This document shows, piece after piece, positions 19,402-29,249 of a stretch of DNA of 64,000 nucleotides. The notes beneath the pieces were generated by a model. That model worked only from the letters and a program-made list of their open reading frames with translations, was not told the DNA's origin and did not search any database. Made by a program: the position numbers and the translations under genes. Each line of letters starts with the position of its first letter. Position 1 is the first letter of the stretch. Source of the DNA: Hyphomonadaceae bacterium (GTDB taxonomy: Bacteria; Pseudomonadota; Alphaproteobacteria; Caulobacterales; Hyphomonadaceae); contig JAIXRO010000078.1 of the NCBI GenBank assembly GCA_027485145.1, positions 42,285-106,284 on the forward strand. The letters are read 5' to 3'.

Positions 19402-21969
19402 TCAGAATTGGGTGGACGTCGAGAAGCGGAAAGACTCGGTCCGGTCATATTCTTCCTTGCGAAGAATTTGGGAGAAGTCGAAGCGGATGGGGCCAAATGG
19501 CGAGTCCCAGAACACGCTGAGACCTGCCGAAGCGCGCAGGGATGCCGCGTCCTTCGGAATACGAACGGCCTGGGCGCCGGGAACGCCCAGTGAAGCTGCA
19601 TCTGTGATGAACAGAGGTGTGCCCTTGTCGACGTCTTCAAGGATGCCGAGTGAGCCGACATCCACGAACACGGCGCTGCGAATGCCGTATTCTTCGGGCA
19701 GGAAGTTCGGAACGGTCAGTTCGAACGTACCCTGATAGTACGCGTTGCCGCCGAGCGAGTTGAGGCGGCGGGTCTCGACCACCTCACCGGTGTTCGGATC
19801 AAAAATGCGGAGGATCTCGCGCGGGCCAAGACCGGCCACGTCAAATCCGCGGAACGTGCTGCCACCCCGGAAGAACCGGTTGTTGATGCGCACGCCCTGC
19901 TCTTCGTCGAGCGGAAGGACGTAGCCAGCAGAGAACTTCGCGCTGGCGATGACATCTCGCCAGATGCCGCGATAGAAAGTGGCTCCCGTCTCGGTACGGA
20001 TGTATTTCACGTCACCGCCGAGACCGGCGAAGTCCTGGCTGAGACGGAAGTCGAACCCGCGGGTTGGCGTTATGGGATCGTTCGTCTGATCCCAAAAGAA
20101 GTTGTATCCAACGATGCTCGAGATATCGTTCCGCTCAGACCGGCAGATCGTGTCTCGCAAGGTGTACAGGGGGTCGCAGATATCGACCAGTGTTTCACCC
20201 GGCGCCGCATCGCCGATCTCTGGCTCTCGATAGATATCATCCGACAGGTCGTCCGGCGTACTGGTACCGGCGGTCTGCGTAAAGCTTCTGAGCAGGTTGC
20301 CGTTTTGATCGATTATGATGTTCCGGTCGGCGATGTTCACATCATCCGTCTGCAGACGGTAGCTCAGCCCCAGCTGCATCCGGTCCGTCAGCGGGAAGGC
20401 AACGCGCAGGCCGCCACCGATCGTTTCGCTCGTGAAGCCCGTGAACTCTTCAAAGTCCTGGCGCGTCGCAAACAGATCGACGCCGGCCGACAGGTTCCTG
20501 TCAAGGAATCTCGGCTCCGTGAAACGAAGATCGACAATCTGCTGACGGCTCGACAAAGAGGTCCGCGCGACGACCGACTGCCCGCGGCCGCGAAGGTTTC
20601 GCTGCGAGGCGCTCAGGTCAAACAGGTAAGAGTCGACCGACGAGAAGCCTGCCGCGAACGAGAGTTCTCCGGTCGATTGCTCGGTCAGCTTGATGTCTAC
20701 AATCGTGCGGTCTGGCTCTTCGGCCGGTGTCTCGACGATCTCGACGTCCTTGAAGAAGCCAAGCGCCCGGATGCGGTTTCGCGACCGGTCGAGCAGGATG
20801 CGGTTGAAGGCATCGCCTTCGGCAATCCGCAACTCCCGGCGCACGACGCGGTCGAGCGTCTGGGTGTTCCCGACAATGTTGATGCGGTCGATGTAAACGC
20901 GCGGGCCTTCATCAATCGCGAAGGTGATGTCGATCCGGCCGGTTTCTTCATTCACGGAAATCTGAGGACGGATGTCGACGAACGCATAGCCTGCTACGCC
21001 GGCTGCGTAGGTCAGGGCATCAATCGTGCCTTCGATCTGGTCGCCGCGGAAGAGTTCGCCTTCCTGGATGGGAACGACGCCCTGCAAGACACTCGCGTCC
21101 AGTTTCTCAAGCGCCGTCTCGACCTTGATGACACCGAAGTCATACTGGCGTCCCTCGTCCACGGTGAAGGTGACGTAGAAGTCCTTCTGGTCAGGCGTCA
21201 GTTCGGCGACCGCCGACGTCACGCGGAAATCGTAATAGCCGTTGTTCTGATAGAACTCGCGCAGCTGCTCACGGTCGAACTCGAGACGTCCGGAGTCGTA
21301 GTTGTCGTTCGAGCTGAAGAAACGCCAGAGGCGGGATTGGCGGGTGACAATTTCGCTGCGCAGGCGCGAGTCTGAATACTCTTCGTTGCCGATGAAGTTG
21401 ATCGCGCGCACGCCGGTCACCGGCCCTTCGGTGATCTCGAAGATCAGGTCGACCCGGTTCTGTTCGAGCGGCTTGTACTTGGGCTCGACTTTCGCCGCGA
21501 ACCGGCCAGAGCGACGATACATTTCCAGCACGCGCTGGACGTCCGTCTGGACGCGCGCGGCCGTGAACACGCCGCGCGGCGCTGCCTGGATTTCCTCGCG
21601 AAGCTTGTCGTCCTTGAGCGCGCGGTTACCCTCGAAAATGACCCGGTTGATGATCGGGTTCTCGACCACGCGCACAACGAGGTCGTCATCGCGCCGGTCA
21701 ATAGAAACATCCGCGAACAGGTTCGTGGCAAACAGCGTTTTCAGTGAGAGGTCGATCCGGTCTGGGTCAAACGCGTCGCCGGGCTCCAGCAGCAGGTAGG
21801 ACTGAACGGTCCTTGCCTCGATGCGCTTGTTGCCCTCGACAACGATCGACCGAATGTTGCCGCCAAAACGGGCGTCTTCCTCCTGCGCGTGGGCCAGGTT
21901 CAGATGACTGTTGGAGCCGAGTGCCAACGCGCTGGTCGCGAGAACAGTGGCAGCGAGGAATTTACGCAT
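19402..21969 (-). CDS. bamA: Outer membrane protein assembly factor BamA
   Basis: Core of the BAM complex that inserts beta-barrel proteins into the outer membrane. The 855-residue precursor has a signal peptide of about 28 residues ending NLAHA, five POTRA repeats (about 38-430) and a C-terminal 16-strand Omp85 barrel ending in phenylalanine (STSTQF), as required for its own insertion. The barrel-lid RGF-type motif appears as FRGFDVAGLGPRE. The rseP gene is 36 bases upstream and ompH 28 bases downstream. Confidence 0.97.
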   Translation of the reverse strand: MRKFLAATVLATSALALGSNSHLNLAHAQEEDARFGGNIRSIVVEGNKRIEARTVQSYLLLEPGDAFDPDRIDLSLKTLFATNLFADVSIDRRDDDLVVRVVENPIINRVIFEGNRALKDDKLREEIQAAPRGVFTAARVQTDVQRVLEMYRRSGRFAAKVEPKYKPLEQNRVDLIFEITEGPVTGVRAINFIGNEEYSDSRLRSEIVTRQSRLWRFFSSNDNYDSGRLEFDREQLREFYQNNGYYDFRVTSAVAELTPDQKDFYVTFTVDEGRQYDFGVIKVETALEKLDASVLQGVVPIQEGELFRGDQIEGTIDALTYAAGVAGYAFVDIRPQISVNEETGRIDITFAIDEGPRVYIDRINIVGNTQTLDRVVRRELRIAEGDAFNRILLDRSRNRIRALGFFKDVEIVETPAEEPDRTIVDIKLTEQSTGELSFAAGFSSVDSYLFDLSASQRNLRGRGQSVVARTSLSSRQQIVDLRFTEPRFLDRNLSAGVDLFATRQDFEEFTGFTSETIGGGLRVAFPLTDRMQLGLSYRLQTDDVNIADRNIIIDQNGNLLRSFTQTAGTSTPDDLSDDIYREPEIGDAAPGETLVDICDPLYTLRDTICRSERNDISSIVGYNFFWDQTNDPITPTRGFDFRLSQDFAGLGGDVKYIRTETGATFYRGIWRDVIASAKFSAGYVLPLDEEQGVRINNRFFRGGSTFRGFDVAGLGPREILRIFDPNTGEVVETRRLNSLGGNAYYQGTFELTVPNFLPEEYGIRSAVFVDVGSLGILEDVDKGTPLFITDAASLGVPGAQAVRIPKDAASLRASAGLSVFWDSPFGPIRFDFSQILRKEEYDRTESFRFSTSTQF

Positions 21970-22005
21970 TCTCGAGTACTCTTTCGTTCCTGGAGCTGAA
22001 CTGCG

Positions 22006-23172
22006 TCAGCTGCTTCCTCGACCAAAAACACCGGTTTCGAGAATGTCCCCCCAAGTGATAACGATCACCATCGCCACCAAGACCAACACTCCCACACGCA
22101 GCGCCATCGCCTCAATCTGGCTTGGCATTTTAGAGCCTATCAAGGCTTCGTATGCATGAAACACCACACGCCCGCCATCCAGCACTGGCAGTGGCAGCAA
22201 GTTGAAAAATCCGACGCCAACCGAGATCGCCGCACAGAGGCTGAGAAGCACCCAGAAGAGGTGGTCCAGCCGGTCCATGAGCGGGACTTCGGTCCGGTCC
22301 ATGACCGTATTCACGATTCTGCGGGACACATCGCCCACGCCGACCGGGCCGGACAGCGTGTGAAACGACATCTTGCCGGTCACGATGCTGCCCAGCATCG
22401 TTACGGTCTGCTCGATGGCCACACCGGTTTTCTGGACGCCGGCAACGGTTGATTCGACCGGTCCGTACCGAAGCCGCTCCGAGGTCTCCGCAGGCGCAAT
22501 GCCGATGCCGATTGTGCTTTGCGCAATCATCTGTCCGACCTCGTTCGGCCGGACGACTTCAACCGGTGTGACCGCAACGATCTGCCGGGTGCCGCCGCGG
22601 TCGATCAGAAGCTCCAGGGCGGCATTCGGGCTCAACAGGATGGCAACTGTGACGTCCGAAGCGTTCCGTACAGGTTTGCCGTCGATTTCCACGATCCGGT
22701 CGCCCGCGATCAGTCCGGCGCGTTCAGCAGGCATGTCCGGCAGTGTGGTTGCCACCCTGACGGGTTCGACGACGACGCCGTGTACCCCCACCGAAAGGCT
22801 GAAGATGAAGGCGGCAAGGATAAAGTTCGCGAGCGGACCCGCGATGCTGATCACGATTTTCTTGAGCGGACCGACATCATCAAAAGCCACGCCAAGCGGG
22901 GCGTCGGCTTCCAAGCTCTCGTCCTCGAGTGAGCGTTTGTCCACAAAAGCGACAAAGCCGCCGAGCGGGATCCAGTTGAGGCGCCAACGGGTTCCACGCT
23001 TGTCCCGCACCTGAGCCATGGGTGGCCCGAAGCCGACGGCAAACGATTCCACAGCCACGCCGAACATGCGGCCTGCCAGATAATGACCCAATTCATGGAC
23101 GACGATCACGATGCCCATGAGAAACACAAGGCATGCGATGAACAGCGGCCCTTGGCTGACTACCCCTTCCAA
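22006..23172 (-). CDS. rseP: Site-2 intramembrane protease RseP
   Basis: Zinc metalloprotease of the inner membrane that cleaves transmembrane segments, typically of anti-sigma factors and signal peptides; the Caulobacter homologue is MmpA. The 388 residues carry the HExxH motif H26-ELG-H30 in the first transmembrane helix, a single PDZ domain (about 130-215) and the second active-site motif PLPVLDGG in the third helix. Enterobacterial RseP has two PDZ domains, so this is the shorter form. The start overlaps the dxr stop by 13 bases. Confidence 0.95.
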   Translation of the reverse strand: MEGVVSQGPLFIACLVFLMGIVIVVHELGHYLAGRMFGVAVESFAVGFGPPMAQVRDKRGTRWRLNWIPLGGFVAFVDKRSLEDESLEADAPLGVAFDDVGPLKKIVISIAGPLANFILAAFIFSLSVGVHGVVVEPVRVATTLPDMPAERAGLIAGDRIVEIDGKPVRNASDVTVAILLSPNAALELLIDRGGTRQIVAVTPVEVVRPNEVGQMIAQSTIGIGIAPAETSERLRYGPVESTVAGVQKTGVAIEQTVTMLGSIVTGKMSFHTLSGPVGVGDVSRRIVNTVMDRTEVPLMDRLDHLFWVLLSLCAAISVGVGFFNLLPLPVLDGGRVVFHAYEALIGSKMPSQIEAMALRVGVLVLVAMVIVITWGDILETGVFGRGSS

Positions 23173-24374
23173 GTTGCCACTCCTCCTGCCCGGCTCGGGG
23201 CGTTCTTCAAGAGATCACCGGCGAGCCATCGCCCGTGGTTATCCAGAAACGCCACTTCATCCAACGTCGTGCACTTGGTAGAGGCCAAATTTGAAGATGC
23301 AAAGTGGTCCAGAGCGGCTTCGACTGCCCATCCTATATCCAGGAAGCCACATTTTCCCTCAATGAAGGCTGAAACTGCTGATTCATTAGCAGAATTTAAC
23401 ACCACAGGGCCGGCCGGCCCCATCTGGAAAGCTCGGCGAGCAAGTTCGATCGAGCGGAATTTCTGGCTATCCACCGGGCTGAATTCGAGTTGGCCGATCT
23501 GAGCAAGGTCCAGCGCAGCCACCTCGGTTTCAACCCGCTCCGGCCAGCCCAGGGCGAGCGAAATCGGCGTGCGCATATCCGGAGAGCCCAATTGGGCGAT
23601 CACGGATCCGTCCTTGAAGTGGGCCATCCCGTGGACGATCGACTGGGGATGCACCAGCACATGGACCCGATCGGCGCCGACCTTGAACAAGATGGCCGCC
23701 TCGATCAACTCCAGCGCCTTGTTCATGAGTGTGGCGCTGTCGATGGAGATTTTGAGCCCCATGCTCCACTTCGGATGGGCCGCGGCCTGCGCGGGGGTTG
23801 CCTGGGCCATTTCATCCAGCGTCGCGAGACGAAACGGGCCGCCCGACGCCGTCAAGGTCAGGTGGTCAAGCAGGCGACCATCGCCCAGGCATTGGAAAAT
23901 CGCGCTATGCTCTGAATCAACAGGCAAAACCGAGACCTTTGCCTTTTCAGCAGCATCAAGCAGGATCGTGCCCGCACAGACGAGACTTTCCTTGTTGGCG
24001 AGCGCCAGGTGGTTACCGGCGTGCACGGCCGCCATTGTCGACTTGAGGCCTGCTGCGCCAACGATGGCCGCCACAAAGCGGTCACAGGGCCGCGAAGCCG
24101 CCTCAAGCATTGCCGCTTCACCACCCGCACAAGCGATGCCACTGCCTGCAAGGCGTGCCTTGAGTTGAGGCAGCTGGGCCTCGTCCGCGATGACGGCGAT
24201 CTGGGGGCGCACGTCGAGGGCCTGTTCCGCCAGCGCGTCGGCGTTGCGGCCGGAGGCGATTGAAACAAGCTCGAACCGGGGCTCAAGCCTGTTCGCATGC
24301 CGGATCACATCGATGGCCGAACGGCCAACAGATCCCGTCGACCCGAATATGGAGACTCTGCGCGCAGGTTTCAT
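23160..24374 (-). CDS. dxr: 1-deoxy-D-xylulose 5-phosphate reductoisomerase
   Basis: Second enzyme of the MEP isoprenoid pathway, making 2-C-methyl-D-erythritol 4-phosphate with NADPH. The 404 residues begin with the nucleotide-binding SIFGSTGSVGRSAIDVI. LALANKESLVCAG and the metal-binding VDSEHSAIFQCL are characteristic, as are TASGGPFR, HPKWSMGLKISIDSATLMNK and HPQSIVHGM. It sits between cdsA (2 bases upstream) and rseP, the conserved alphaproteobacterial order, which makes lipid-carrier precursor synthesis part of the envelope operon. Confidence 0.97.
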   Translation of the reverse strand: MKPARRVSIFGSTGSVGRSAIDVIRHANRLEPRFELVSIASGRNADALAEQALDVRPQIAVIADEAQLPQLKARLAGSGIACAGGEAAMLEAASRPCDRFVAAIVGAAGLKSTMAAVHAGNHLALANKESLVCAGTILLDAAEKAKVSVLPVDSEHSAIFQCLGDGRLLDHLTLTASGGPFRLATLDEMAQATPAQAAAHPKWSMGLKISIDSATLMNKALELIEAAILFKVGADRVHVLVHPQSIVHGMAHFKDGSVIAQLGSPDMRTPISLALGWPERVETEVAALDLAQIGQLEFSPVDSQKFRSIELARRAFQMGPAGPVVLNSANESAVSAFIEGKCGFLDIGWAVEAALDHFASSNLASTKCTTLDEVAFLDNHGRWLAGDLLKNAPSRAGGVATWKG

Positions 24375-24376
24375 GT

Positions 24377-25195
24377 TCAGAGACCTAGCAGTGCTGGAAG
24401 GCCCGGAACACTCAGAAAAGTCAATGTTGCGAGGATACTGACGGCGCCCAACCCATCGACCCGGTCCAGCAAACCACCATGCCCCGGCAGTATGTTTCCG
24501 GAATCCTTGACCTTGAAACGCCGTTTCAAGCCGCTTTCGAACAGGTCACCGACCTGTGCCGCGACCGAGATGCTGACGCCCGCCAAGACCCACGGCAGCA
24601 CCTCGACCCCCTGCCATCCCGCGGCGAGATATCCGCACGCCGCACAAGCGATCGCCGCCGAAATCGCTCCGCTCCAGGTCTTGTTCGGGCTTTCCTTGGG
24701 TAACAGGCGCGGGCCGCGAATCATACGCCCGAAAAAGTAGGCGGCCGCGTCCGACGCCCACACGAAGGACATGAAGTAGAGGGCAGCGAGACGGCCATCC
24801 CAGGGGCCTTCCCTCAAGGTGAACAGCCCGAAGACCATCGCAAACACGTAGATCACGCCGAAACCACCGGTTATCCGGGATTCTGTGCTCCGTTGTGACG
24901 AGACAATCGCGAGCACCATCGCGGCGACGAAGATGGCCCACGAAATGAGTTCATTTTGCAAGGCGAGACTCAAGCCGAACACCGCAGCCAATCCCGCGAG
25001 CAGGACTTCGTTGGGTGTCGCGCTCATGCGGCACCATTCGACCATCATCACCGCGCAGAATACGCCGCAGCCAGCCGCCAACCACCATGATCCGAACCAG
25101 ACCGCAAACAGAGCGAACGGGATGAGGACCAGGGCTGTCAGCAAGCGCATCGGCAATTCGGAAAACCGCTGTTCAGGCGGTGTCCAGTCGCCCAT
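24377..25195 (-). CDS. cdsA: Phosphatidate cytidylyltransferase
   Basis: Makes CDP-diacylglycerol, the branch-point precursor of membrane phospholipids. A 272-residue integral membrane protein with about eight hydrophobic helices. It carries SPNKTWSGAIS and the C-terminal family signature, seen here as QVGDLFESGLKRRFKVKDSG followed by LPGHGGLLDRVDG. The start overlaps the uppS stop by one base. An internal Met16 could serve as an alternative start. Confidence 0.95.
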   Translation of the reverse strand: MGDWTPPEQRFSELPMRLLTALVLIPFALFAVWFGSWWLAAGCGVFCAVMMVEWCRMSATPNEVLLAGLAAVFGLSLALQNELISWAIFVAAMVLAIVSSQRSTESRITGGFGVIYVFAMVFGLFTLREGPWDGRLAALYFMSFVWASDAAAYFFGRMIRGPRLLPKESPNKTWSGAISAAIACAACGYLAAGWQGVEVLPWVLAGVSISVAAQVGDLFESGLKRRFKVKDSGNILPGHGGLLDRVDGLGAVSILATLTFLSVPGLPALLGL

Positions 25196-25953
25196 CAGGT
25201 TGCTCCGGGACCCACCGTACCAAAACGGCGTTCCCTTTCGTGATAGCGAGAGATTGCGCTTTCCAGATGCGCACGGTTGAAGTCAGGCCACAGCACGTCG
25301 ACGAACAGCAGCTCGGCATAGGCTGCCTGCCACAGCAGGAAGTTACTGATCCGGTACTCACCACTCGTCCGGATCACGAGGTCTGGATCTGGCAACTCGC
25401 GGGTATCGAGAAATTGGCCGAACGCCTCTTCACTCAGAGGTCCCGCACCGGGATTCCCGGCAATTGAGTCCGCGTACGCCTGTGCCGCGCGCAGGATCTC
25501 ATTGCGGGACCCGTAATTGAACGCAATCGTGAGGAAGAAGCGGCTGTTGCCGGCCGTTTCGGCCTCCGCCCGGTCCACGAGGCTGGCGATATCTGCTGGC
25601 AACCCTGCTCGCTGACCGATGACGCGGATGCGGACGCCGTCGTCCTTGAGGCGCGCCAGATCGCGTTGAACGTAAGCTTTCAGAAGACCGAACAAGACAT
25701 TCACTTCGTCCGCCGGGCGCCGCCAGTTCTCGGTCGAGAAGGAAAACACCGTCAGATACTGGATGCCCAGTTCTCCGGCCGCCTCGACTGTGCGCCGCAG
25801 CGCTTCGACGCCGCGCTCATGGCCAGCCGTTCTGGGCAAGCCTCTGGCTTTCGCCCATCGGCCGTTTCCGTCCATGATGATGGCAACATGCTGAGGTGCC
25901 GGGGGGGCGCCTCCGGCAAGGGACGGATCTGGAGAGGTCCCGGAGCGGGCCAT
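25195..25953 (-). CDS. uppS: Undecaprenyl diphosphate synthase (cis-prenyltransferase)
   Basis: Extends farnesyl diphosphate with isopentenyl units to the C55 carrier lipid needed for peptidoglycan and polysaccharide export. The 252 residues contain the family motifs: IIMDGNGRWAKARGLPRTAGH with catalytic Asp, TVFSFSTENWRRP, IAFNYGSRNEI and the C-terminal PDPDLVIRTSGEYRISNFLLWQAAYAEL. The frr stop overlaps its start by one base and its stop overlaps cdsA, so translation is coupled through this part of the operon. Confidence 0.97.
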   Translation of the reverse strand: MARSGTSPDPSLAGGAPPAPQHVAIIMDGNGRWAKARGLPRTAGHERGVEALRRTVEAAGELGIQYLTVFSFSTENWRRPADEVNVLFGLLKAYVQRDLARLKDDGVRIRVIGQRAGLPADIASLVDRAEAETAGNSRFFLTIAFNYGSRNEILRAAQAYADSIAGNPGAGPLSEEAFGQFLDTRELPDPDLVIRTSGEYRISNFLLWQAAYAELLFVDVLWPDFNRAHLESAISRYHERERRFGTVGPGAT

Positions 25954-26507
25954 CAGACCTGCATTATCTCCGCTTCTTTGGCCTTAACGGCATCATCGAC
26001 ACGATGCACGAACGCATCCGTCAGCTTCTGTACTTCTTCTGCCAGAGAGCGAGCACGATCTTCACTGATCTCGCCAGCCTTTTCCATTTTTTTCAGCGCG
26101 TCCATGCCGTCGCGGCGCACGTTGCGGACAGCCACCCGGGCTGCTTCGGCATATTTTCCGGCAATCTTCGTCAGCTCGACCCGGCGTTCCTCGTTCAGGG
26201 CGGGGATCGGAATCCTGAGGGTCTGTCCATCCATGATCGGATTAAGGCCAAGCCCGGACTCGCGGATCGCGCGGTCAACCGCGCCGACAACCGTCTTGTC
26301 CCAGACGTTTACGGAAAGCATGCGGGTGTCGCTGACTGTGACCGACGCGACCTGGCTGAGCGGAGACACCCCGCCATAAGCCGACACATTGATTGAATCC
26401 AGCAGGTTCACCGACGCGCGGCCAGTGCGCAGGCCCGAAAACTCCGTGGCGAGCGACGCCAGCGCGCCCTCCATCCGCCGCTCGATATCCTGTTTACTGT
26501 AAGTCAT
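25953..26507 (-). CDS. frr: Ribosome recycling factor
   Basis: Splits post-termination ribosomes together with EF-G. The 184-residue length and sequence are standard: a three-helix bundle with the conserved segment [37 protein letters not shown]-like [22 protein letters not shown] and the charged C-terminal helix. It overlaps pyrH by 4 bases and uppS by 1 base. pyrH-frr is one of the most conserved gene pairs in bacteria. Confidence 0.98.
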   Translation of the reverse strand: MTYSKQDIERRMEGALASLATEFSGLRTGRASVNLLDSINVSAYGGVSPLSQVASVTVSDTRMLSVNVWDKTVVGAVDRAIRESGLGLNPIMDGQTLRIPIPALNEERRVELTKIAGKYAEAARVAVRNVRRDGMDALKKMEKAGEISEDRARSLAEEVQKLTDAFVHRVDDAVKAKEAEIMQV

Positions 26508-27259
26508 TCGGTCGATCCTCCCTGCTTGGAGATCGTCGTGGAAGTGCCCCGGCCGTGCAACACGTTCAACAGGGAGCCTTCTTCCTTCAGCGAGAAGACG
26601 ACGATCGGAACATTATTGTCGCGCATCAGGCTGACGGCAGAAGGGTCCATCACCCTGAGGTTCTTGATCAGCAACTCGTCATACGCGACCTGATTGTACC
26701 GGGTCGCTGACGCGTCGAGTTTCGGGTCGGCAGTGTAGACGCCGTCAACCTGCGTCCCTTTGAGCAGCGCATCGCAGTTCATCTCGATGGCGCGCAACGC
26801 GGCGCCGGTATCGGTCGTGAAGAAGGGGTTGCCGATGCCCGCGGCGAAGATCACGACGCGTCCCTTTTCCATGTGCCGCTGCGCCCTGCGCCGGATATAG
26901 GGCTCGCAGACGGCGTCCATATTCAAGGCCGACTGTACACGCGTAGGGACACCGATTCCCTCCAGCACGCTCTGCATCGCCAAGGCGTTCATGACCGTTG
27001 CCAACATGCCCATCGAATCGGCTTGCGCGCGCTCCATGCCTTTGGCTGCACCTGCAACGCCGCGGAAGATGTTACCGCCGCCAATCACGAGGCAGATCTC
27101 GGCGCCTGCCGCCCGGGCGGCGGCAATCGCCTGCGCGAACGTCACACAGGTGGGGATGTCGATACCGAACTGCCCCGGGCCCATCAGGGCCTCGCCAGAG
27201 AGTTTGAGGAGCACGCGCCGGTACTTCAGCTGGCTCTTTTCAGGTTCATTCGCCGGCAT
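26504..27259 (-). CDS. pyrH: UMP kinase
   Basis: Phosphorylates UMP to UDP, using ATP; hexameric, cytosolic, of the amino-acid-kinase fold. From ATG 27259 it has 251 residues. Motifs: [13 protein letters not shown] at the start, [45 protein letters not shown] and [14 protein letters not shown] 9 bases further upstream would add three residues; the ATG was preferred because a GGTGGGAC purine stretch is spaced better for it. The rpsB-tsf terminator lies just upstream, so pyrH must rely on read-through or on a promoter in 27260-27290 that I cannot identify with confidence. Confidence 0.95.
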   Translation of the reverse strand: MPANEPEKSQLKYRRVLLKLSGEALMGPGQFGIDIPTCVTFAQAIAAARAAGAEICLVIGGGNIFRGVAGAAKGMERAQADSMGMLATVMNALAMQSVLEGIGVPTRVQSALNMDAVCEPYIRRRAQRHMEKGRVVIFAAGIGNPFFTTDTGAALRAIEMNCDALLKGTQVDGVYTADPKLDASATRYNQVAYDELLIKNLRVMDPSAVSLMRDNNVPIVVFSLKEEGSLLNVLHGRGTSTTISKQGGSTE

Positions 27260-27290
27260 CTGTCCCACCGATCAATCTAAAGCACGACCC

Positions 27291-27329
27291 AAAAAAATCC
27301 CGGCCTGGCAAAGCCGCCGAGCCGGGATT
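27291..27329 (-). terminator. Rho-independent terminator of rpsB-tsf
   Basis: On the minus strand AATCCCGGC pairs with GCCGGGATT around a 16-base interval, followed immediately by a run of seven T. It lies 37 bases after the tsf stop, between tsf and pyrH. The stem and U-tract are as good as any in the window. Confidence 0.88.
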
Positions 27330-27365
27330 GTTCAAAGCCCCTCACGGGGGGAAAGGCAAGCCTGA

Positions 27366-28271
27366 TCAGGAGCCTTTTGTCATCGACGCAACTTCCGCTG
27401 CGAAGTCCGTTTCTTCCTTTTCAACGCCTTCGCCAAGCTTGAAGTGGACAAACGCTTTCAGCGTCGCGCCCTGCGCCTTGAGGAATTCGCCGACGGTCTT
27501 GTCCGGATCCATGATGAACGGCTGTTCGACAAGAACGACTTCCTTGTAGAACTTCTGCATCCGTCCAACGATCATCTTCTCGATCACCGCATCCGCCTTG
27601 CCGCTTTCACGGGCCTGCTCGGTCAGAATGCGCTTCTCGGACTCAATCAGAGCCGGATCGAGTTCAGCCGTCGTCGCCGCTGCCGGCGACGTGGCAGCGA
27701 TGTGCATCGCAACCTTGCGGCCCGCGTCTTCCAGATCGCCAGCGCCTTCAAGCGCCACAAGAACGCCAACCTTGCCCATACCGGGCGCGACGGCGTTGTG
27801 GATGTAGGATGCCACACGGCCGCTGGCCGTCAGCTTCGCGGCCCGGCGCAGGGTCATGTTCTCGCCGATCGTGGCGATCATGCGCTTGACCATGTCGTCA
27901 ACCGAGCCTTCGCCGTCGGGCGAAGCTGCGGCCGCCACAGCTGCAACGCTTCCGTCCGTCGCCAATGCGACGTCCACGATGCTGCCGAGAGCCTTCTGGA
28001 AGCCCTCGTTGCGCGACACGAAGTCGGTTTCCGAGTTAAGCTCGACGATTGCGCCCGACTTTCCATCGGCCGCAACCTTGACGCCCACGAGGCCTTCGGC
28101 AGCCGCGCGGCCAGACTTCTTGGCGGCTTTGGAAAGCCCCTTCGCGCGCAGCCATTCGATGGCGGCGGTTTCGTCGCCGTCGTTTTCGACGAGCGCTTTC
28201 TTCGCGTCCATCATACCTGCGCCGGTTTTCTCGCGCAGTTGTTTTACTAATGCCGCTGTAATCTCAGCCAT
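27366..28271 (-). CDS. tsf: Elongation factor Ts
   Basis: Guanine-nucleotide exchange factor for EF-Tu. The 301 residues begin with the UBA-like N-terminal domain [19 protein letters not shown] and the conserved MMDAKKAL and [16 protein letters not shown]; the core motif [15 protein letters not shown] is at about residues 77-91. It follows rpsB by 42 bases, as almost everywhere in bacteria, and is followed by a strong terminator. Confidence 0.98.
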   Translation of the reverse strand: MAEITAALVKQLREKTGAGMMDAKKALVENDGDETAAIEWLRAKGLSKAAKKSGRAAAEGLVGVKVAADGKSGAIVELNSETDFVSRNEGFQKALGSIVDVALATDGSVAAVAAAASPDGEGSVDDMVKRMIATIGENMTLRRAAKLTASGRVASYIHNAVAPGMGKVGVLVALEGAGDLEDAGRKVAMHIAATSPAAATTAELDPALIESEKRILTEQARESGKADAVIEKMIVGRMQKFYKEVVLVEQPFIMDPDKTVGEFLKAQGATLKAFVHFKLGEGVEKEETDFAAEVASMTKGS

Positions 28272-28313
28272 AGCTTTGATCCTTCAGTTGAATTCCAGTG
28301 CGAAAAGCACGCC

Positions 28314-29105
28314 TCAGGCGTCGCCAGCCGCTGTCTCGCCTGCCACTTGAACGTCGGCGTCAGCCATGGCGCTCACATCCGACATTGCGCCGAGATCAAC
28401 GCCAAGACCGGCCGTAGATTCAGCGAGGCCATCAAGCACCGCATCGGCAAACAGGTTGCAGTACAGCGAGATCGCCCGCGCGGCGTCGTCGTTACCCGGG
28501 AAGCCATAATCGGCGTCGGACGGGTCGCAGTTGGTGTCGAGCACCGCGACGACCGGGATGCCCAGCTTCCGGGCTTCCTGGACGGCGATGGCTTCCTTGT
28601 TGGTGTCGATCACGATGATCGCAGCCGGAAGGCCACCCATGTTGGCGATACCACCCAGAGCGCGCTGCAGCTTGTCGCGGCGGCGCTGCAGGTCGAGCAG
28701 CTCCTTCTTGGTCAGGCCCGAACCGCCGCCCGATTCAAACATCGCGTTCAGTTCGCGCAGTTGCTTGATCGAATTGGAAACGGTCGTCCAGTTGGTGAGC
28801 GTGCCGCCCAGCCAGCGATGGTTCATGTAATACTGAGCGCAGCGCTGCGAGGCTTCAGCCACAGGATCCTGAGCCTGACGCTTGGTGCCAACGAACAGGA
28901 TGCGGCCGCCTTTCGCCACCGTATCGCGCACGAAAACGAGCGCCTGGTGCAGCGACGGCACCGTGTGCGAGAGGTCCATGATGTGAATGCCGGAGCGCTC
29001 GCCGTAGATGTACGGCTTCATGCGCGGGTTCCAGCGGTGGGTCTGGTGACCGAAGTGAACGCCAGCTTCGAGCAACTGACGCATTGAAAAGTCAGGTAGG
29101 GCCAT
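28314..29105 (-). CDS. rpsB: 30S ribosomal protein S2
   Basis: Small-subunit ribosomal protein. The ATG at 29105 gives 263 residues starting [20 protein letters not shown], which matches the family; the frame stays open 34 codons upstream, but that would include the leader and promoter. A GGAG Shine-Dalgarno lies 7 bases before. Conserved segments include [27 protein letters not shown] and the late [27 protein letters not shown]. The C-terminus has an acidic, alanine-rich extension of about 30 residues. Expression is probably driven by the promoter at 29199-29226. Confidence 0.97.
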   Translation of the reverse strand: MALPDFSMRQLLEAGVHFGHQTHRWNPRMKPYIYGERSGIHIMDLSHTVPSLHQALVFVRDTVAKGGRILFVGTKRQAQDPVAEASQRCAQYYMNHRWLGGTLTNWTTVSNSIKQLRELNAMFESGGGSGLTKKELLDLQRRRDKLQRALGGIANMGGLPAAIIVIDTNKEAIAVQEARKLGIPVVAVLDTNCDPSDADYGFPGNDDAARAISLYCNLFADAVLDGLAESTAGLGVDLGAMSDVSAMADADVQVAGETAAGDA

Positions 29106-29144
29106 CGATTTTCTCCATCCGGTTGGCCGTCGCAGGGTGGAACT

Positions 29145-29159
29145 ACGGGCAAAGCCCGT
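29145..29159 (-). promoter_or_regulatory. Hairpin in the rpsB leader
   Basis: ACGGGC and GCCCGT form a 6-base perfect stem with a 3-base loop, 40 bases upstream of the rpsB start and inside the predicted 5' leader. No T-run follows. Ribosomal protein S2 leaders are often sites of autogenous control, so this is a candidate element, unproven. Confidence 0.35.
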
Positions 29160-29198
29160 CGCACCGGATGCACCCGCGACATGGTTTCGAAGAGCGCT

Positions 29199-29226
29199 CC
29201 TATACAACTTTTTAGGTCGGGAGCAA
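29199..29226 (-). promoter_or_regulatory. Candidate rpsB-tsf promoter
   Basis: Reading the minus strand, TTGCTC (29226-29221), a 16-base spacer and TATAGG (29204-29199) form a sigma-70-like pair in the dnaE-rpsB gap. Transcription would start near 29192, giving a leader of about 87 bases. The spacer is AT-rich compared with its surroundings. Confidence 0.45.
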
Positions 29227-29249
29227 GCGCTAACCGCCGCTATACCTCG

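Noticed and set aside
18789..19661. 290-residue version of OmpH/Skp
   Set aside because: The extra N-terminus lies in bamA and hides a clear signal peptide that begins at 19373 with a good Shine-Dalgarno.
28314..29207. 297-residue version of ribosomal protein S2
   Set aside because: The added 34 residues translate the leader and promoter; [15 protein letters not shown] at 29105 is the family start.
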